Assembly (NCBI RefSeq): GCF_041146795.1
Contig: NC_135175.1
Span: forward strand, 33,232,136-33,296,135
Source: Maylandia zebra
Taxonomy: Eukaryota; Chordata; Actinopteri; Cichliformes; Cichlidae
Direction: 5' to 3'
DNA: 64,000 nt
A program made the position numbers and the translations under genes. The notes under the pieces were generated by a model, which saw only the letters and a list, made by a program, of their open reading frames with translations, ran no database searches and was not told the DNA's origin. Below, one piece after another: positions 44,664 through 56,803 of the stretch; position 1 is the first letter of the stretch, and each line of letters begins with the position of its first letter.

Positions 44664-47084
44664 TTATTCCTCAGATGGAGCGGCCATCTTGACGAGGCTG
44701 TCCTTGTCGAACCTGAAGAGCCTCCATCCCTCCTCCTGAGAGAGGTCCTCGGCACCGCGCCGCTTGTAGAACTGGACCGACGGCTCGTTGTTCTCCGCCA
44801 CCACGAACATCATGCCGGTGCAGCGCGTCTTCATCGCCAGCTGGAAGAGGACGGAGAGGAGTTTAGGTTGGTGCGCTCAAAAGAACAGCCAAAGTCAGGA
44901 TGCACTTTAGTTTGTAAACACTCACATTACTGAGGTTCCGCAGGATCCCTGAACCGATGCCCAGACCTGCAGAAAGAGGAACAATTCAGGCATCAATGAA
45001 GCTGCAGAGCAGGAGTGAATGTAAACAGATGGAGATGTTTTTACCTCTGTACTCATCCATCACATAGAACTCCTCCAAGTAGAGCTGCTTGCCCACCCAG
45101 GGGTCGTACGTGAAGTAGTACATGGCGAAACCCACCACCTTGCGATCTGCAGGGAGACACGACCATGTTAGGCTGTTAGAAACCAGACATCTCATTCTTG
45201 AGATTATGTGGATAAAATATATGCTGAGACTATGCAGAGCAAATAAAAGCAGGGCTGAGGTTTAATGTTTTGGGAATAACACCAGGCTTACAAGCTGTGG
45301 AGGCAAATTCTTGTTTAAGATGTGAACAAAGAGACAGTTGGGCAAAAATAAATAACTGCAACACCAGAAATGGCTCCATGCAGGAAAACTTCTACCTTAA
45401 CCTTCAACCTCCTTCTTAGGGGAAATCTGCCAGAACTTTCTCGGCCTAATCAGACTGTTTACGAGCGTCTGAGCTGCAGTCACTGGGAATGTGTCCAGAT
45501 GGTGCCTCTCCTGTAGGTCAGGCACAAACTGTACTTCTCTGTACATCTCAATGGAAGCTACGTTGTGAAGAACAATTAAATAAACGTGTTCAGGGGGACT
45601 AACACCTGCAGGCGAGCGTCTGACTCTTGGCCTGTATTTACAAAACCAGGATGCACACCCTGTGGAAACGCCGTCTCAGCAGATGGTGGGAAACATTTAC
45701 TCTCCTTATCAGGTGACATGATAACCTGACGGTTCCTGTGGGAAACTATTCAAGCCTCAGGCTGAAAACGATCCTCCAAGTGTTTTTGCTCCAGAAAGAG
45801 GATCCGTGGCGTTTCGTACCTTCACTGCTCTTCTCTCCTTGGATCTCAGTGATGATGCAATGGTAAAACGGGGTGTCACCGAAGCCATCCTCAAGGAGCT
45901 CTACAGGCAAACACAACCTTTAATTATTTACACAACAGAGCAGGTAGTCTTTTAGTCGTGTGCAGGTGACTTTAAACTCACCTTTCTCAGTCAGTGTCAC
46001 CTGGTGCTCCATCTCCTCGTATTTTGCAAGTTCCTGGAACAACAATGGGATGATGTCATTCGTAGTGCGACACAGCACTCCTGATGCCGTTTCATTTTTA
46101 TTTAGTCCAGAATCCGGTTTGTTTTGAGCTCAATTTCTTAAACAAGCAAAGTGTATTGCAGCTCTGCAGCTCATCCAGTATTCTAACAAACATTTTATTG
46201 TGCGACAAGTCATTTATTGATTAAGAACACAAAAGAATCATTGTAATAATTGGTCAGTATCATTGTGGTGATTAAGATGTGAGCGTCGAGGTTTAGATCT
46301 TTTCCATCACTTCACTTTTCTTCAATGGGAATGATTGAGCAAATTCACAAGAAATGAACTGACGTTAGGGTCATTAAAAGGACCAGAAAGGAGGGAGGTT
46401 GAAAAAATAATAATCTTCTCTTTTTACAATTGTATGGGAACAATTTAAAATGGCTTTACAATTTACAAGCCAAAAAGTTAAGTGGAATTAACTAGAAGGA
46501 GCCAATTTTATTTATTTTTTAAAGCCAAGTTTACAAGTAAAGTCGATAAGGTCCTTTAAAGTCGGTATATTGTGTAAACTGAAAATGACGTTAACTTTAA
46601 CTAAGAGGCCTCTAAACGCCCTGATGCTAAATATAGGCGCCAGTTTCCAGATCAAACCGGCACCCTCTTCGGGGTTTCGCAGATGTCGCTTGTTTTGTTT
46701 TCCTCCACTAACGTTTCCGCGTCGGGGTCAGCCATGATACGGACACCGCGTCAGACGGACCATATTTAGACACCCGGCCGCTCTGAGTCATCTGACGTTA
46801 AAGAGGCCTCCGGCTCTGACCTCATTCTCGGACATCCTCAGGAAAGCTCACACCTGCCGATGTTTCGCTAGTTAACGGATTTCCACAGCTAACGGATATT
46901 GTAACACGTAACAGTTCCCTTTAGCTTTCGACCGCTATATTGAATTCCTGCTCGTTTCATATCAAATTAATTACGTTTATCCCCAAAACGGTATTTGGTT
47001 TTTTTAATCCCACAGGCCTACCTTCACCAGTCGTAATATATCAGGCACGTCTCGGGGTTCAGCTTTTCGTAATTTATACTCCAT
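44664..47084 (-). CDS. sat1: Spermidine/spermine N1-acetyltransferase 1 (complete)
   Basis: Six exons: 47084-47022 ([13 protein letters not shown]), 46033-45982, 45900-45820, 45146-45045, 44966-44926, 44840-44664. 516 nt, 171 aa, exactly the human length, with all junctions in frame. SSAT acetylates spermidine and spermine from acetyl-CoA in the cytosol and starts polyamine breakdown and export. GNAT features: acetyl-CoA loop [10 protein letters not shown] near residues 100-110, [19 protein letters not shown] with the conserved Tyr, and the C-terminal [12 protein letters not shown] block. [12 protein letters not shown] and FYHCIITE match SAT1 strongly. The introns are short, and intron 3 holds a likely regulated extra exon. 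The gene is divergent from acot9. Confidence 0.97.
45402..45510 (-). other. sat1: Candidate unproductive cassette exon in sat1 intron 3 (SSAT-X-like)
   Basis: 109 nt between CCTACAG|GAGAGG and GTTGAAG|GTTAAGG. Read in the phase left by exon 3, it meets TAG after 21 codons (..GCT CGT AAA CAG TCT GAT TAG). Inclusion would both stop and shift the frame. Both splice sites are weak, as expected for an exon that is usually skipped. Mammalian SAT1 carries a 110-nt polyamine-controlled exon in this same intron. Homology of sequence, beyond position and length, was not tested. Confidence 0.55.
46784..46790 (-). promoter_or_regulatory. sat1: AP-1 motif in sat1 intron 1
   Basis: A perfect TGACTCA on the minus strand, inside a locally CpG-rich part of intron 1, with a half CRE (GACGTTA) next to it. 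Function is inferred from motif only. Confidence 0.35.
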
Positions 47085-47290
47085 TTTCTTCTTTTACTTT
47101 TTTTCCCTTTCGTCAGAAGTCCTCTGTATGTAAATTGGAAGATTAGGTGTTTCTTCATTCGCCTCGCAGTGGCTTTTCCCCCACAGTCAGCCTCTGGTCC
47201 GAACGCGCTCGTCGAGATAAAACATTCAGTATAACTGGCCCTCGGCTGGGTCGCTGCCGCTCTACTGTGCCCCCTTTGTTTATGTCAGGG

Positions 47291-47298
47291 CTTTTATA
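47291..47298 (-). promoter_or_regulatory. sat1: sat1 TATA box
   Basis: TATAAAAG on the minus strand, with CCAAT at 47324-47320 about 25 bp further upstream. This predicts a start near 47265 and a 5'UTR of about 180 nt before the ATG at 47084. TATA-type control fits an inducible gene. Confidence 0.65.
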
Positions 47299-47878
47299 GC
47301 CGGCTCGCGCTGCAATATAATTGGTCGGTTCACTCAAGTATCGCATTTCTGACAAATCAGCGACACCCCCTGGTCACTTTTTTTTGTCCAATCGGGGTAC
47401 AAAGAACGGTCACATGTGGGGGTCTGTTTTTATTCTGTCATATGTTTTTGATGGAGAAAAGGACCTGGGAAAGTGTTTTTATTCTTTAGTTAAACAATGT
47501 TGAACTAATGTTTAACTAATGTATAAGAGTCAAACAATGTGCTAAATATCTAACACATTAAACAAAAACAATAGCCTATAATTTAAGTTACTTAATCAAA
47601 ACAGTAACTTAACTGTAACTGTATCTGAAGTTCAGAAAACAACATCAGTTTTGCCCCAGAGATAAGATAAGAAGCACATAGATTTCCAGGTGTTATGAGG
47701 ACTAGAAACTTTCTTGGGTTCTTCTAAGTTCTTCTAAAACAGATCAGTTTGGCACCAAAATAGTTACGTAACAGATAAACAATTAAATGAAGAAATATTG
47801 TTTTTACAGTATTTAAAACAGAAATGTTCTACTATACAAAAATGAAGAACATTATCATAAATACAGGACACTCTGGGC

Positions 47879-48039
47879 AATAATAATAATAATAATAATG
47901 AATAATGGATTGGATTTATATAGCGCTTTTCAAGGCACCCAAAGCGCTTTACAATGCCACTATTCATTCACTCTCGCATTCACACACTGGTGGAGGCAGC
48001 TACGGTTGTAGCCACAGCTGCCCTGGGGCAGACTGACAA
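47879..48039 (-). mobile_element. SINE/LINE 3' tail with (TAA)n
   Basis: Reads, in reverse, the same modules as the tail of the SINE at 36032-36325: GGGGCAGCTGTGGCTACAA-like, CCAGTGTGTGAATG-like, and AAAGCGCTTT. It ends in ATTATT repeats at 47879-47899, so it is an inverted, 5'-truncated copy. Confidence 0.65.
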
Positions 48040-50039
48040 TAAGCTACTTTTCTGTGATTCTACACATTTATGATGTAGAAAACTGAGACATATTGTTGAA
48101 ATTGTCCTTCCTTTTCTTTTAAGATATGTCAAGGATTAAATATTTAGTTGAGTGTCTTTACACTGACAGAAAGGCATTCCTGTTCTCCAAGGAAGTGAAG
48201 CCACTCAGCAGGGATCTATTTGGGCAGTTGTTGTGAAGGTTTGTCTAATTAATTTTAAAGGTCTTTGAGGAAAAAAAGAACCACATGTATGGAATCACCA
48301 GTTTTTCACATTTCTTTTTTCCTCCAGGGGGTTTAATTTCAACTCACAATGCTCCAGTACAGACTTCAGTTCAGGTCTCTCCCATAATGCCTCTGTCTGC
48401 CCACACAAGTGGAATTTTCCAACACCAGCAGACCCTACATATTCATGTGCAGAGTAGAGTGTGTGTAATGATTAGGTGTGGTTAGATGCTTCGCAGACAG
48501 TTGTAGCATTGATGTACTGGGGGGAACAATGATCCTCTGAGAACAGGTCAAAGGCCACCCCCGCCTCCACACCTGCAACTGTAACTTAGACTGAAATTGA
48601 TGCAATACAAGACATTTAATGTCCCTAACAGTGTATAACGTGGTTGTTTTAGTTGCTTTATTTATGACACTTCTTATACGTTATTTTCTTCTCATACATC
48701 TTACCGTTGTTGTTCATTCACTTGTAGAAGACGGACCAGAACGTTTGGCTGTCCAGAAAAGTGTTCAGCTTAAAAAAAACCAACAACTAAGGGGAAGGTG
48801 TGCCTCAGGAGTATCTTGTAGTGAAAACCAGACACTTTTAACCCTTCTGTTATGTTTGTCTCCAAGGTGAAGGAAGGACGTTCGTGGGTCAGCTTGGGCA
48901 TGTTTAGTTATCCAAAACAACAAAAAACCCACAGAATAAACATTGTTCATATCTCATTATTAACTCCATTACCAACTATTTCAGTCATTATTTGATGTAG
49001 TTGTGTTCTTTACTGCTCACAGATCATGGTTCGATGAGGATATATGACTTTTTTTAAGTACAGTGTTGAATAATGGTAGTTGCCAGCTTGTCTCTCTCTC
49101 TCCCATCTAACAGTGCTTGTCTCTTGATTATCAAATCGGATGACTCTGGAAAAAATATGAAGTCTCCAGAGACATTGTGACACAAAATATACGTGTAAAT
49201 ATGTGAAATTAGCTACTTTCATTGTATATGTTGATTACATCTATTAAACCAAGCAGAATAAGTTCCATGTTGAAAAAATACTTTAAAATAATTTTAAATA
49301 TAATATTCAATTTTGAAATGGATCACTCCGACCTGAAACATATCAGGAGGGTTAAAGGAGAATCACTTTCCCTTGTTTCCCCTTGTGCTTTGTACGCTAT
49401 GACATGGTAAACACCATATTACAACATGTCAACATGTATCCACTCATCTAATAAATAAATGAAATTATTTATAGATTCATAAAAAAAGTACACAAAGAGT
49501 GTTTTGATATTTTACTCATGCATACAGTTAGGTTTGTTACTGTTTCACTGACCCACGTTCGACAAAAACATGGGTAATTCAATAAATACAAAGTTCAAGG
49601 TTCTGGCAGAGAGAGTAACATTTCGAGAGAAAAAAATAAGAAGGACAAATTATATTAGAGTGGCAGATTTAGGCTAAACGGAAATATCAAAAACAGAAAT
49701 GTAAAAGTTTTTTAAGCGGCTGTTTAGTGAGCGATAACACTTTTACTTGGAAAATCTCTCAGTGAGCACCACTGTGTCTGTCTGTGTCTAAATTTGTAAG
49801 GTTAGCCTGTCAAATAAAGTTCCTGACAGGCTGGACCGAGGGCATCAAGGCCCACGGATGCTGAGCGCTGCGTCATCACGCAGTGGGCGGAGCTGCGTGC
49901 CACCGCGGAAGCTACCCCGTCATCAGCCTCTTTCTCTCCTCAAGAGAAAACTGTGATTCTTCTTCTTTTCTCTCCCTTTTTTCAGCCCACCCGCTTCGTT
50001 TGGACCCCTCGAGGCCTCGGCTCTGTCATCCCGGTCAAA

Positions 50040-53000
50040 ATGCTCTCACAGAGGTTAGTGACGTAAAACAAAGCTCGTGCACAGCTGTCTCTGCGGCGTC
50101 CGCGCTGTTAACAAGTGACCTAAGAGTAGCGAGGGAAGCGAAGCAGCGATAAACAGCGATTTGTGATGGTCCTTTCTCTGTTATGACTTCAGTGGTGTGT
50201 AAATGAAGAGTGACTAGTTAACCAGGCCCACAGAGGGCGGCGGTCTGTTTCCACGAAGGGCGTGTCTGCAGGAAATAAAGACAGAGCAAATCAGGAGGCC
50301 TCACACAGGATAAACACCGAAGTTAACTTATGACAGCTACACAGGCTAGTTCAGAAACCTCTACGCAGTTTACACTCCTACATGCGCTTTATAAATAAGT
50401 AATGAGGTCAAAATGACCACTACGAAGAGTTTCACATGTACAATACACACATAATAATAATAATAAAAACAGAAATGGCCGAAACATTATCAGTTAAAAT
50501 GTTTGATTTTAAAAAGACGCTAGTTCTTCTTTTCATCCTCCTCTGTCACTCTTTGCATGTCCTCCTTCACCACATCCATGAACTTCCTCTAACTTCCTCT
50601 TTTCCATCCTTTCTCCCCATCTTCACATGTCCAAACACTCATCCTGAGCTGTGTCTCTAATTACTAATCATAACTAATCCTATTCATCCGGCTCACTCCC
50701 AGTGAGAATCTGAGCATCTTCAACTCCTCTTTCCATCGTTTTTGTCAGCAGCACTGTCTCAGAACCACAGATCATAACAGGCCTCACTACCATTTTACAA
50801 AACTTCCCTTTTGTGACTCTCATCTTCACCTTCATCCTGCCTTCTTCTTCAGCTCTAAGGTTGCTGTCTGTTACACAACTTGAGTGTAACACGAAGAGTA
50901 AAAAACAGTGAGACTTCCTAGTTATAAATGCAGTGGAAAATTAGTTAAAAAATCAGAATTAAGTTAAAGATGTAAAATCTGTAAGAAGACGACTGAGAAA
51001 GACCAACAATATAAGTAAGACTTCAGAGAATGTTTTAAAAGATACTGATGAAGAAAGCTGAAGGCCCTCAGGCAGGTCCTTCGACAGCTGAGGGGCACAG
51101 ATGAAACCAAACAGAGATTCGGGGTTTCTTCTACACAGAGGAACTTTAGGTTTGGTCAGATTAGGTCAGAGTCAAAGAAATAATCAGTATTGTTATCAAG
51201 TTATTTTTAAATTCCTTTGTCAGAAGAGTTGTGAACTTTTTGTTATTCCAGTCATTGATGCATTGTTAAAAATAAAGGACAGATTGCTGCTAATCCAGGT
51301 AACACAGACTCACTGACTTTACAGTTCATGATAACTGTCCTGTGACCCAGTCTAACAATAATTAAGATCATTGAATGTACTCTTATTTTTAAAATTGTAT
51401 TTTAATCTCATGGAGATTACATTTTAAAAAAAGATGTTCAGAAAGTGGACATGCAGTAACGAGCTATAAATGTGACTAAGCTGCAGAGAGTCACGCTCCT
51501 CTCATGGGGGGGCGGTAACAGTCCGTCTGATCAGCTGTTCGGGATCTAAACCGCTCACACGCCCGGCCTGAAATAGAGGCGGTCGGTGTGCGTGCCTGTA
51601 ACAGGACTTGGTAATTACAGGAGTTTTTCTGCTTGCTTCAGGTTTCTGCTGCTGCGATCGGCCGCGTCCTTCACGAGGAAGTCGTTCTGCACGGGAGGAG
51701 CGTTGAAGCAGGGCAAGCAGGGAAAGGCACCTGACATGATCGAGGGTAAGAAAGCAAACGCACTTCCTGTTTCACATCGCCTGATTTAACAGCAAGAACA
51801 CAGAGAGGTAAAGAGTGAAGTAACACATGTCAAATCAGAGCTATGATGGAACAGTTTACATACATGAAGCTAGTATCAACACAATGCAAATGTCATGTAA
51901 TATGATGATTATCACATCTATGATGAGTTCCTGTTGCCACCAGGTGGCGTTATGCCATTTTAGAGGCCTCCAGACTCTTAGCAATCAGCTGACGATTGTG
52001 GCAGATTAGATATTTATACATCTGAGGTATAGTAAATTCTTGTGTTGTGGTGAAATGTCAACATTTACGATGACACAACAAACCTTCAATGCAAACTCAA
52101 AAGTTTCACAATTCTGCATTTGGGAGGTCTTTATGTTGAAGTCACCAAAATTTTTTATTTTTATCGCTCAATACACTTAAATTTAATGACCTAGTTGAGC
52201 TTAAAATTACATAAATTGTGAACAGAGAACGACAACATGTATTAGGCCCAAGTATTCAGAGTTTGTTTGAAGTTTGTTTCTGTTCTATTTTTATTCTAAA
52301 TCAATAGAGTAACATTTAGGAGTAAGTGCGCAGAGGAAAGTAAAAGCTGTTTGTAACCACAAAGCTTCACACAATTATGTAAAAATGAAAATCTGCCTCA
52401 AGCCTGGAAAATGGAAATTTACCATCCATCCATCCATCCATCCATCCATCCATCCATCCATCTTCATCCGCTTTATCCGGGGCCTGGTCGCGGGGGCAGC
52501 AGCCTAAGCAAAGAGGCCCAGACCTCCCTCTCCCCAGCCACCTCCTCCAGGTTATCCGGGGGAATACCAAGGCGTTCCCAGGCCAGCCAAGAGATATAAT
52601 CTCTCCAGCGTGTCCTGGGTCTGCCCCGGGGCCTCCTCCCGGTGGGACATGCCTGGAACACCTCACCCAGGAGGCGCCCAGGGGGCATCCTTGTCAGATG
52701 CCCGAACCACCTCAGCTGGCTCCTTTCGATGTGGAGCAGCAGCTGCTCTACTCTGAGCCCCTCCCGGATGGCCGAACTTCTCACCCTATCTCTAAGGGAG
52801 AGGCCAGCCACCCTTCGGAGGAAGCTCATTTCTGCCGCTTGTATCCGCGATCTCGTTCTTTCGGTCACTACCGAAATTTACCTTTAAAGATAAAAAGCTT
52901 GAGTTTCTTTAAGGTTTTCTCAGAGAAGCTTTGTTGTGCATCCTGGGATGTTGGATTTGCGTACCTGGTTTCATAAAGGTTGATGAGAGAGAGTGCTGCG

Positions 53001-56000
53001 ACGCCATGAATATTTTCACTGGTTTCCATCATGTTAAGTGTGATTTACTTGTGTAAATGATAATAATAAACAAAGCAAGGCCCTAAATAGGACCTGCTGT
53101 ATCCTTAGTGGAACAAAGTCTCTGCTGTATTCAGGACAGAAGTGTTTTCACTTTGTACATTTGAGTTTATTCTGGTCTCCTCATGAGTCCGTCGTCCTCT
53201 GAGCCCTGTGTGTTTAATCCTTTGTGTTTCTCCACAGGAAATCCACAGTTTCATGTGTCAAATGGTGCGTGTTGGTAAACCAAGATGAATCACAACTATC
53301 TGAACTGACGAGCTTATTAATTATCTTCTAATTTACTCTAATTACATTTTAACTCCTCCCTGCATGTTTCCCCCCCACTGTCTCCTAACTGAAGTTTCAG
53401 CTTCTGCTGTTCAGCCTTTTCATAGAGCTGCATTTTATGTTCAAAGACGTCTCCTCTGGCAGAATCAAACCTTCCTGTAGCAGGAACTCTCTCGTCTTCT
53501 TCCCTCTGTGGCACTCAGCTTCAGTTTTATGTTTTCTTGCTGTTCAGACGTTGCTGAGCTGCAAGTCTCAGATCACATTGTAAAAAATGTGCTATATTTA
53601 ATGGCAGCCTCCAAACTCCAGTGTTCAGATCTTTCATACATCTGGTTCGTCTTCTGTTTTCAGTGCGAAACAGGCTGAGAGAAATCGTGGGAGCTTCCAC
53701 AAACTGGAGGTAACTGGCATGACTCACAGTTCAAAATCATCTTTATTTACCTCATGCTGTCTGAAATGAGCTGTTTTAGCTCCTCCCCCTTTAAGCCACC
53801 TAAGGCTTAATGCCTTCGATGAGTATATTATTGTCATCCTCTCTCTGTGACATCATACAGACCCAACAGTAGAAAAAAACTGTCAGAAACATGCGTTTTT
53901 ACACACAGACTGACCTCATTTTACAAACGTTGTGGTTAATATAAACATCAGCTGTTGTAACAGTGTATATATGATAGAAAGTAAGAAAATATAATAGATT
54001 TACTTTAAATCTTAGTATGAATCCATTTCTGGTGAAACAAATCTGTTTGTGACTCTCTGCCTGTAAAAGAATCGGCAGCTGGCCTCTCCTTAAAAATCAC
54101 AGCATCCTTAATCATTTCTCAGCAAATGTTAAAAGCCACCACTCAGTCTGCAGCCTTTGAATGCAGTAATAAATTTTGCTTCGATCGTTACGTTTTGGCA
54201 AGATTATCAAAAAAGACATTTTTGGTCATTTTGCTTTCACAGAGTTACTTTTGAGTTTGTTCATTGGCTTTGTGAAAAGCTGTCTGGCTGGATACTTGAG
54301 ATTTAGGATTGTCCTGTTGTTACCTGCGGTCGTTCAGTTTTGTCAGACAGCTTTAGTACTGTTAGAGGTTCCACAGGGTTCTGCTCTCGGACCCCAGATA
54401 TTTTATATTTACGTGCCAACACTCACTTGAATAATTATTTAAAAAATCCTCAGCATCAGATGTTATTGTATTGCAGATGACACACATATATATGACTCCC
54501 ATATCATTCCTCTCTCATCTCATGTTACTCCTGTAATTTTATCAGTCTATTAAATCTGCTGTAGAATCGTCTTTTTTCTGGTAAGAAAAAAAGGCCGGTC
54601 ATTTTTATCTGGAGGAATTTTGAGAAAACAAGTAAATAATGTGTTCATTTCCTGTCTGTTAGATTACTGCTGTTCACTTTTCAGTACACAATTGTTAAAG
54701 CTTTTAGCTTCCAAACCCCTACACACCTAAATCCAACCCTCACCTTCAGTATTTCTAACTGAAGTCCTAAAAATAAAGCTGACTGAGCTCATTTATCAGC
54801 AGTTAGATGACACATTTTTGCTGTTTACTGTAATTACAGGACTTTTTTATTGCTTTTTTGCTTAATAAATATTTTAAAAGATAAATCTAAAGAAAAAAGT
54901 GGTGAGAAAGTGGGACAAAACTATCGTATAATCAATAATAATAATACCAATGAAATATATTTACATGAACAAATCCAGGGAGTCTATTTTTAACATGTTA
55001 TATTTAGTGATGCGGTCTCGTTCTCGTCTGCAGCGACCATCAGCAGGCCATGGCGGAGCGTGTCTCACTGTCATCCATGTTGGCCAAATCTCAGAACGAA
55101 CTTCCTGCCAAGAGGATGAAGGACAGCTACCTGGAGGTGCACCTGCCCCTGGGCTCTGAGCCACAGCTCAGGGAGAAGTATCTGACCTACCACAACACCG
55201 TCAGGTAAACACGCAGAAAGCGGAGACAGTAAAGTGAGTGAACGGGCAGACCAACAGTACGTTTACCATGAAAGGAAAATCTAAGAGCTACATGACAGTC
55301 TGATAAATCCATGTCTCCTCCATGTGAATGGTGACGGGTTCAGTTACATTCTTTGTATTGGATAAGCAAGAACCTCCAGAGCCAAAAGCTGCACTTCCCC
55401 TAATGGCCACTGGAGGCAGGCTCCAAAAAGACCCCTGTGTTAAAGTGTCTGTTTACAGTAGAAACAAACTTGTTTACAGCATGCTGCAAAAACTTCATAG
55501 CTACTGTACTGACTGCTTTTATGACTCGCCTGTTTAAATGCTAGAAATTGAACCCTGTGTTTGTGCGCAGTCATCAGAAAATGAATGCAGCCTGCTCTCT
55601 GAGTAAATGTGGCCCAGTACGTCTGCGCTTCAGTTTTGACCTTCTAACTGTTTTCTGTCTCGTTTCAGGTTTGGCAGAATCCTGGAGGACTTGGACAGTT
55701 TAGCAGGTACACAGCAGATTAGATGATGGGGAACTTCACTCATTCAAGCACTAATTACACAGTTAGGTTCATTTAAACTTGGGCGCTGAAATATGGACGG
55801 GAAGTGTAGACTCTCAGCTTTTATTTGAGGGTATCCACATTCAAACTGGATGAAATTGTTACAGGAGTGTTAAAATCTACAGTTTGGTACATCCTGTGAA
55901 AGAAAGAAAGCACTGCTGAACTCAGCAACGCCAAAAGACCTGGACGTCCAGCCATCGAAGTGAACGATACTCTCCAGGAGGTCTACCAAGTCTACCATAA

Positions 56001-56764
56001 AGAGAAGCGGGTGTGAAAGTAAATACTCAGGGTTCACTGCAAAGCGAAAGCCAGTCATAATCCTCAAGAAAAGAGAGGCTAGACTGGGCTGGACAGGACA
56101 GAAGGGGCCGAATCAATGCTGATGTGTTCAGAGACGTACTGTCTGCTCAAACCCAGCTGAACGCAGTCAAACCGATTGGGCGGCGTTTCATAATACAGAT
56201 GGACAATGACCCCAAACATATAGCTAAAGCAACCCACTCCTGAATGGACCAGTCAGTCGCCTGAGCTTAACCCAGCTGATCATGTATTTCAGTTGTTGAA
56301 GATTAAGCTTTGAACAGAGAGACCCACAAACCAACAGGTAAAGGCCTGGCAGAGCATTAACCAGGAGGAAACCAGCATCTGATGATGACCATGAGCTCAA
56401 TACTTCAGGCTGTGATCACCAGCACAGGGTTTTCAACTAAGTATTAGAAATTAACGTTTTGTTTTGAGTTATTTAACTTGTCCACCGAAATGAAAGGATT
56501 CAACCCACTGAATTAAAGCTGAAAGTCTGCATGTGGGTCATTTCAAATTCACTGTGGTAATGTAGAGAATCAAAATATTTATGGACCTAACTGTAATTTC
56601 TCCTCTTCTTTCTTCCTCAGTCCTCATCTCTTACTCTCACACCTACAACTCAGAACTAAAGAGGTCTCCTCTGTCTATTGTCACCGCCCTGGTGGACAAA
56701 ATCGGTAAGAATCTCTCGGGTACAGGGTACAATAAACCACTTTGGTTTGTTTACCACTAATATC

Positions 56765-56803
<39 letters not shown>

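Larger units (their letters stand above)
47085..50039. other. Divergent spacer between sat1 and acot9
   Basis: sat1 5'UTR and TATA promoter at the left end. A SINE/LINE tail lies at 47879-48039. 48040-49800 is AT-rich with nothing recognised. The acot9 promoter side (49850-50039) is GC-rich and TATA-less, with a 16-bp palindrome CTGCGTCATCACGCAG at 49868-49883 around a CRE/ATF-like half-site. Confidence 0.55.

Noticed and set aside
46670-46735. Short ORF starting [12 protein letters not shown] on the minus strand, first taken as sat1 exon 1
   Set aside because: It stops at once and does not lead in frame into ELAKYEE. The exon at 47084-47022 ([13 protein letters not shown]) gives the exact 171-aa SAT1.
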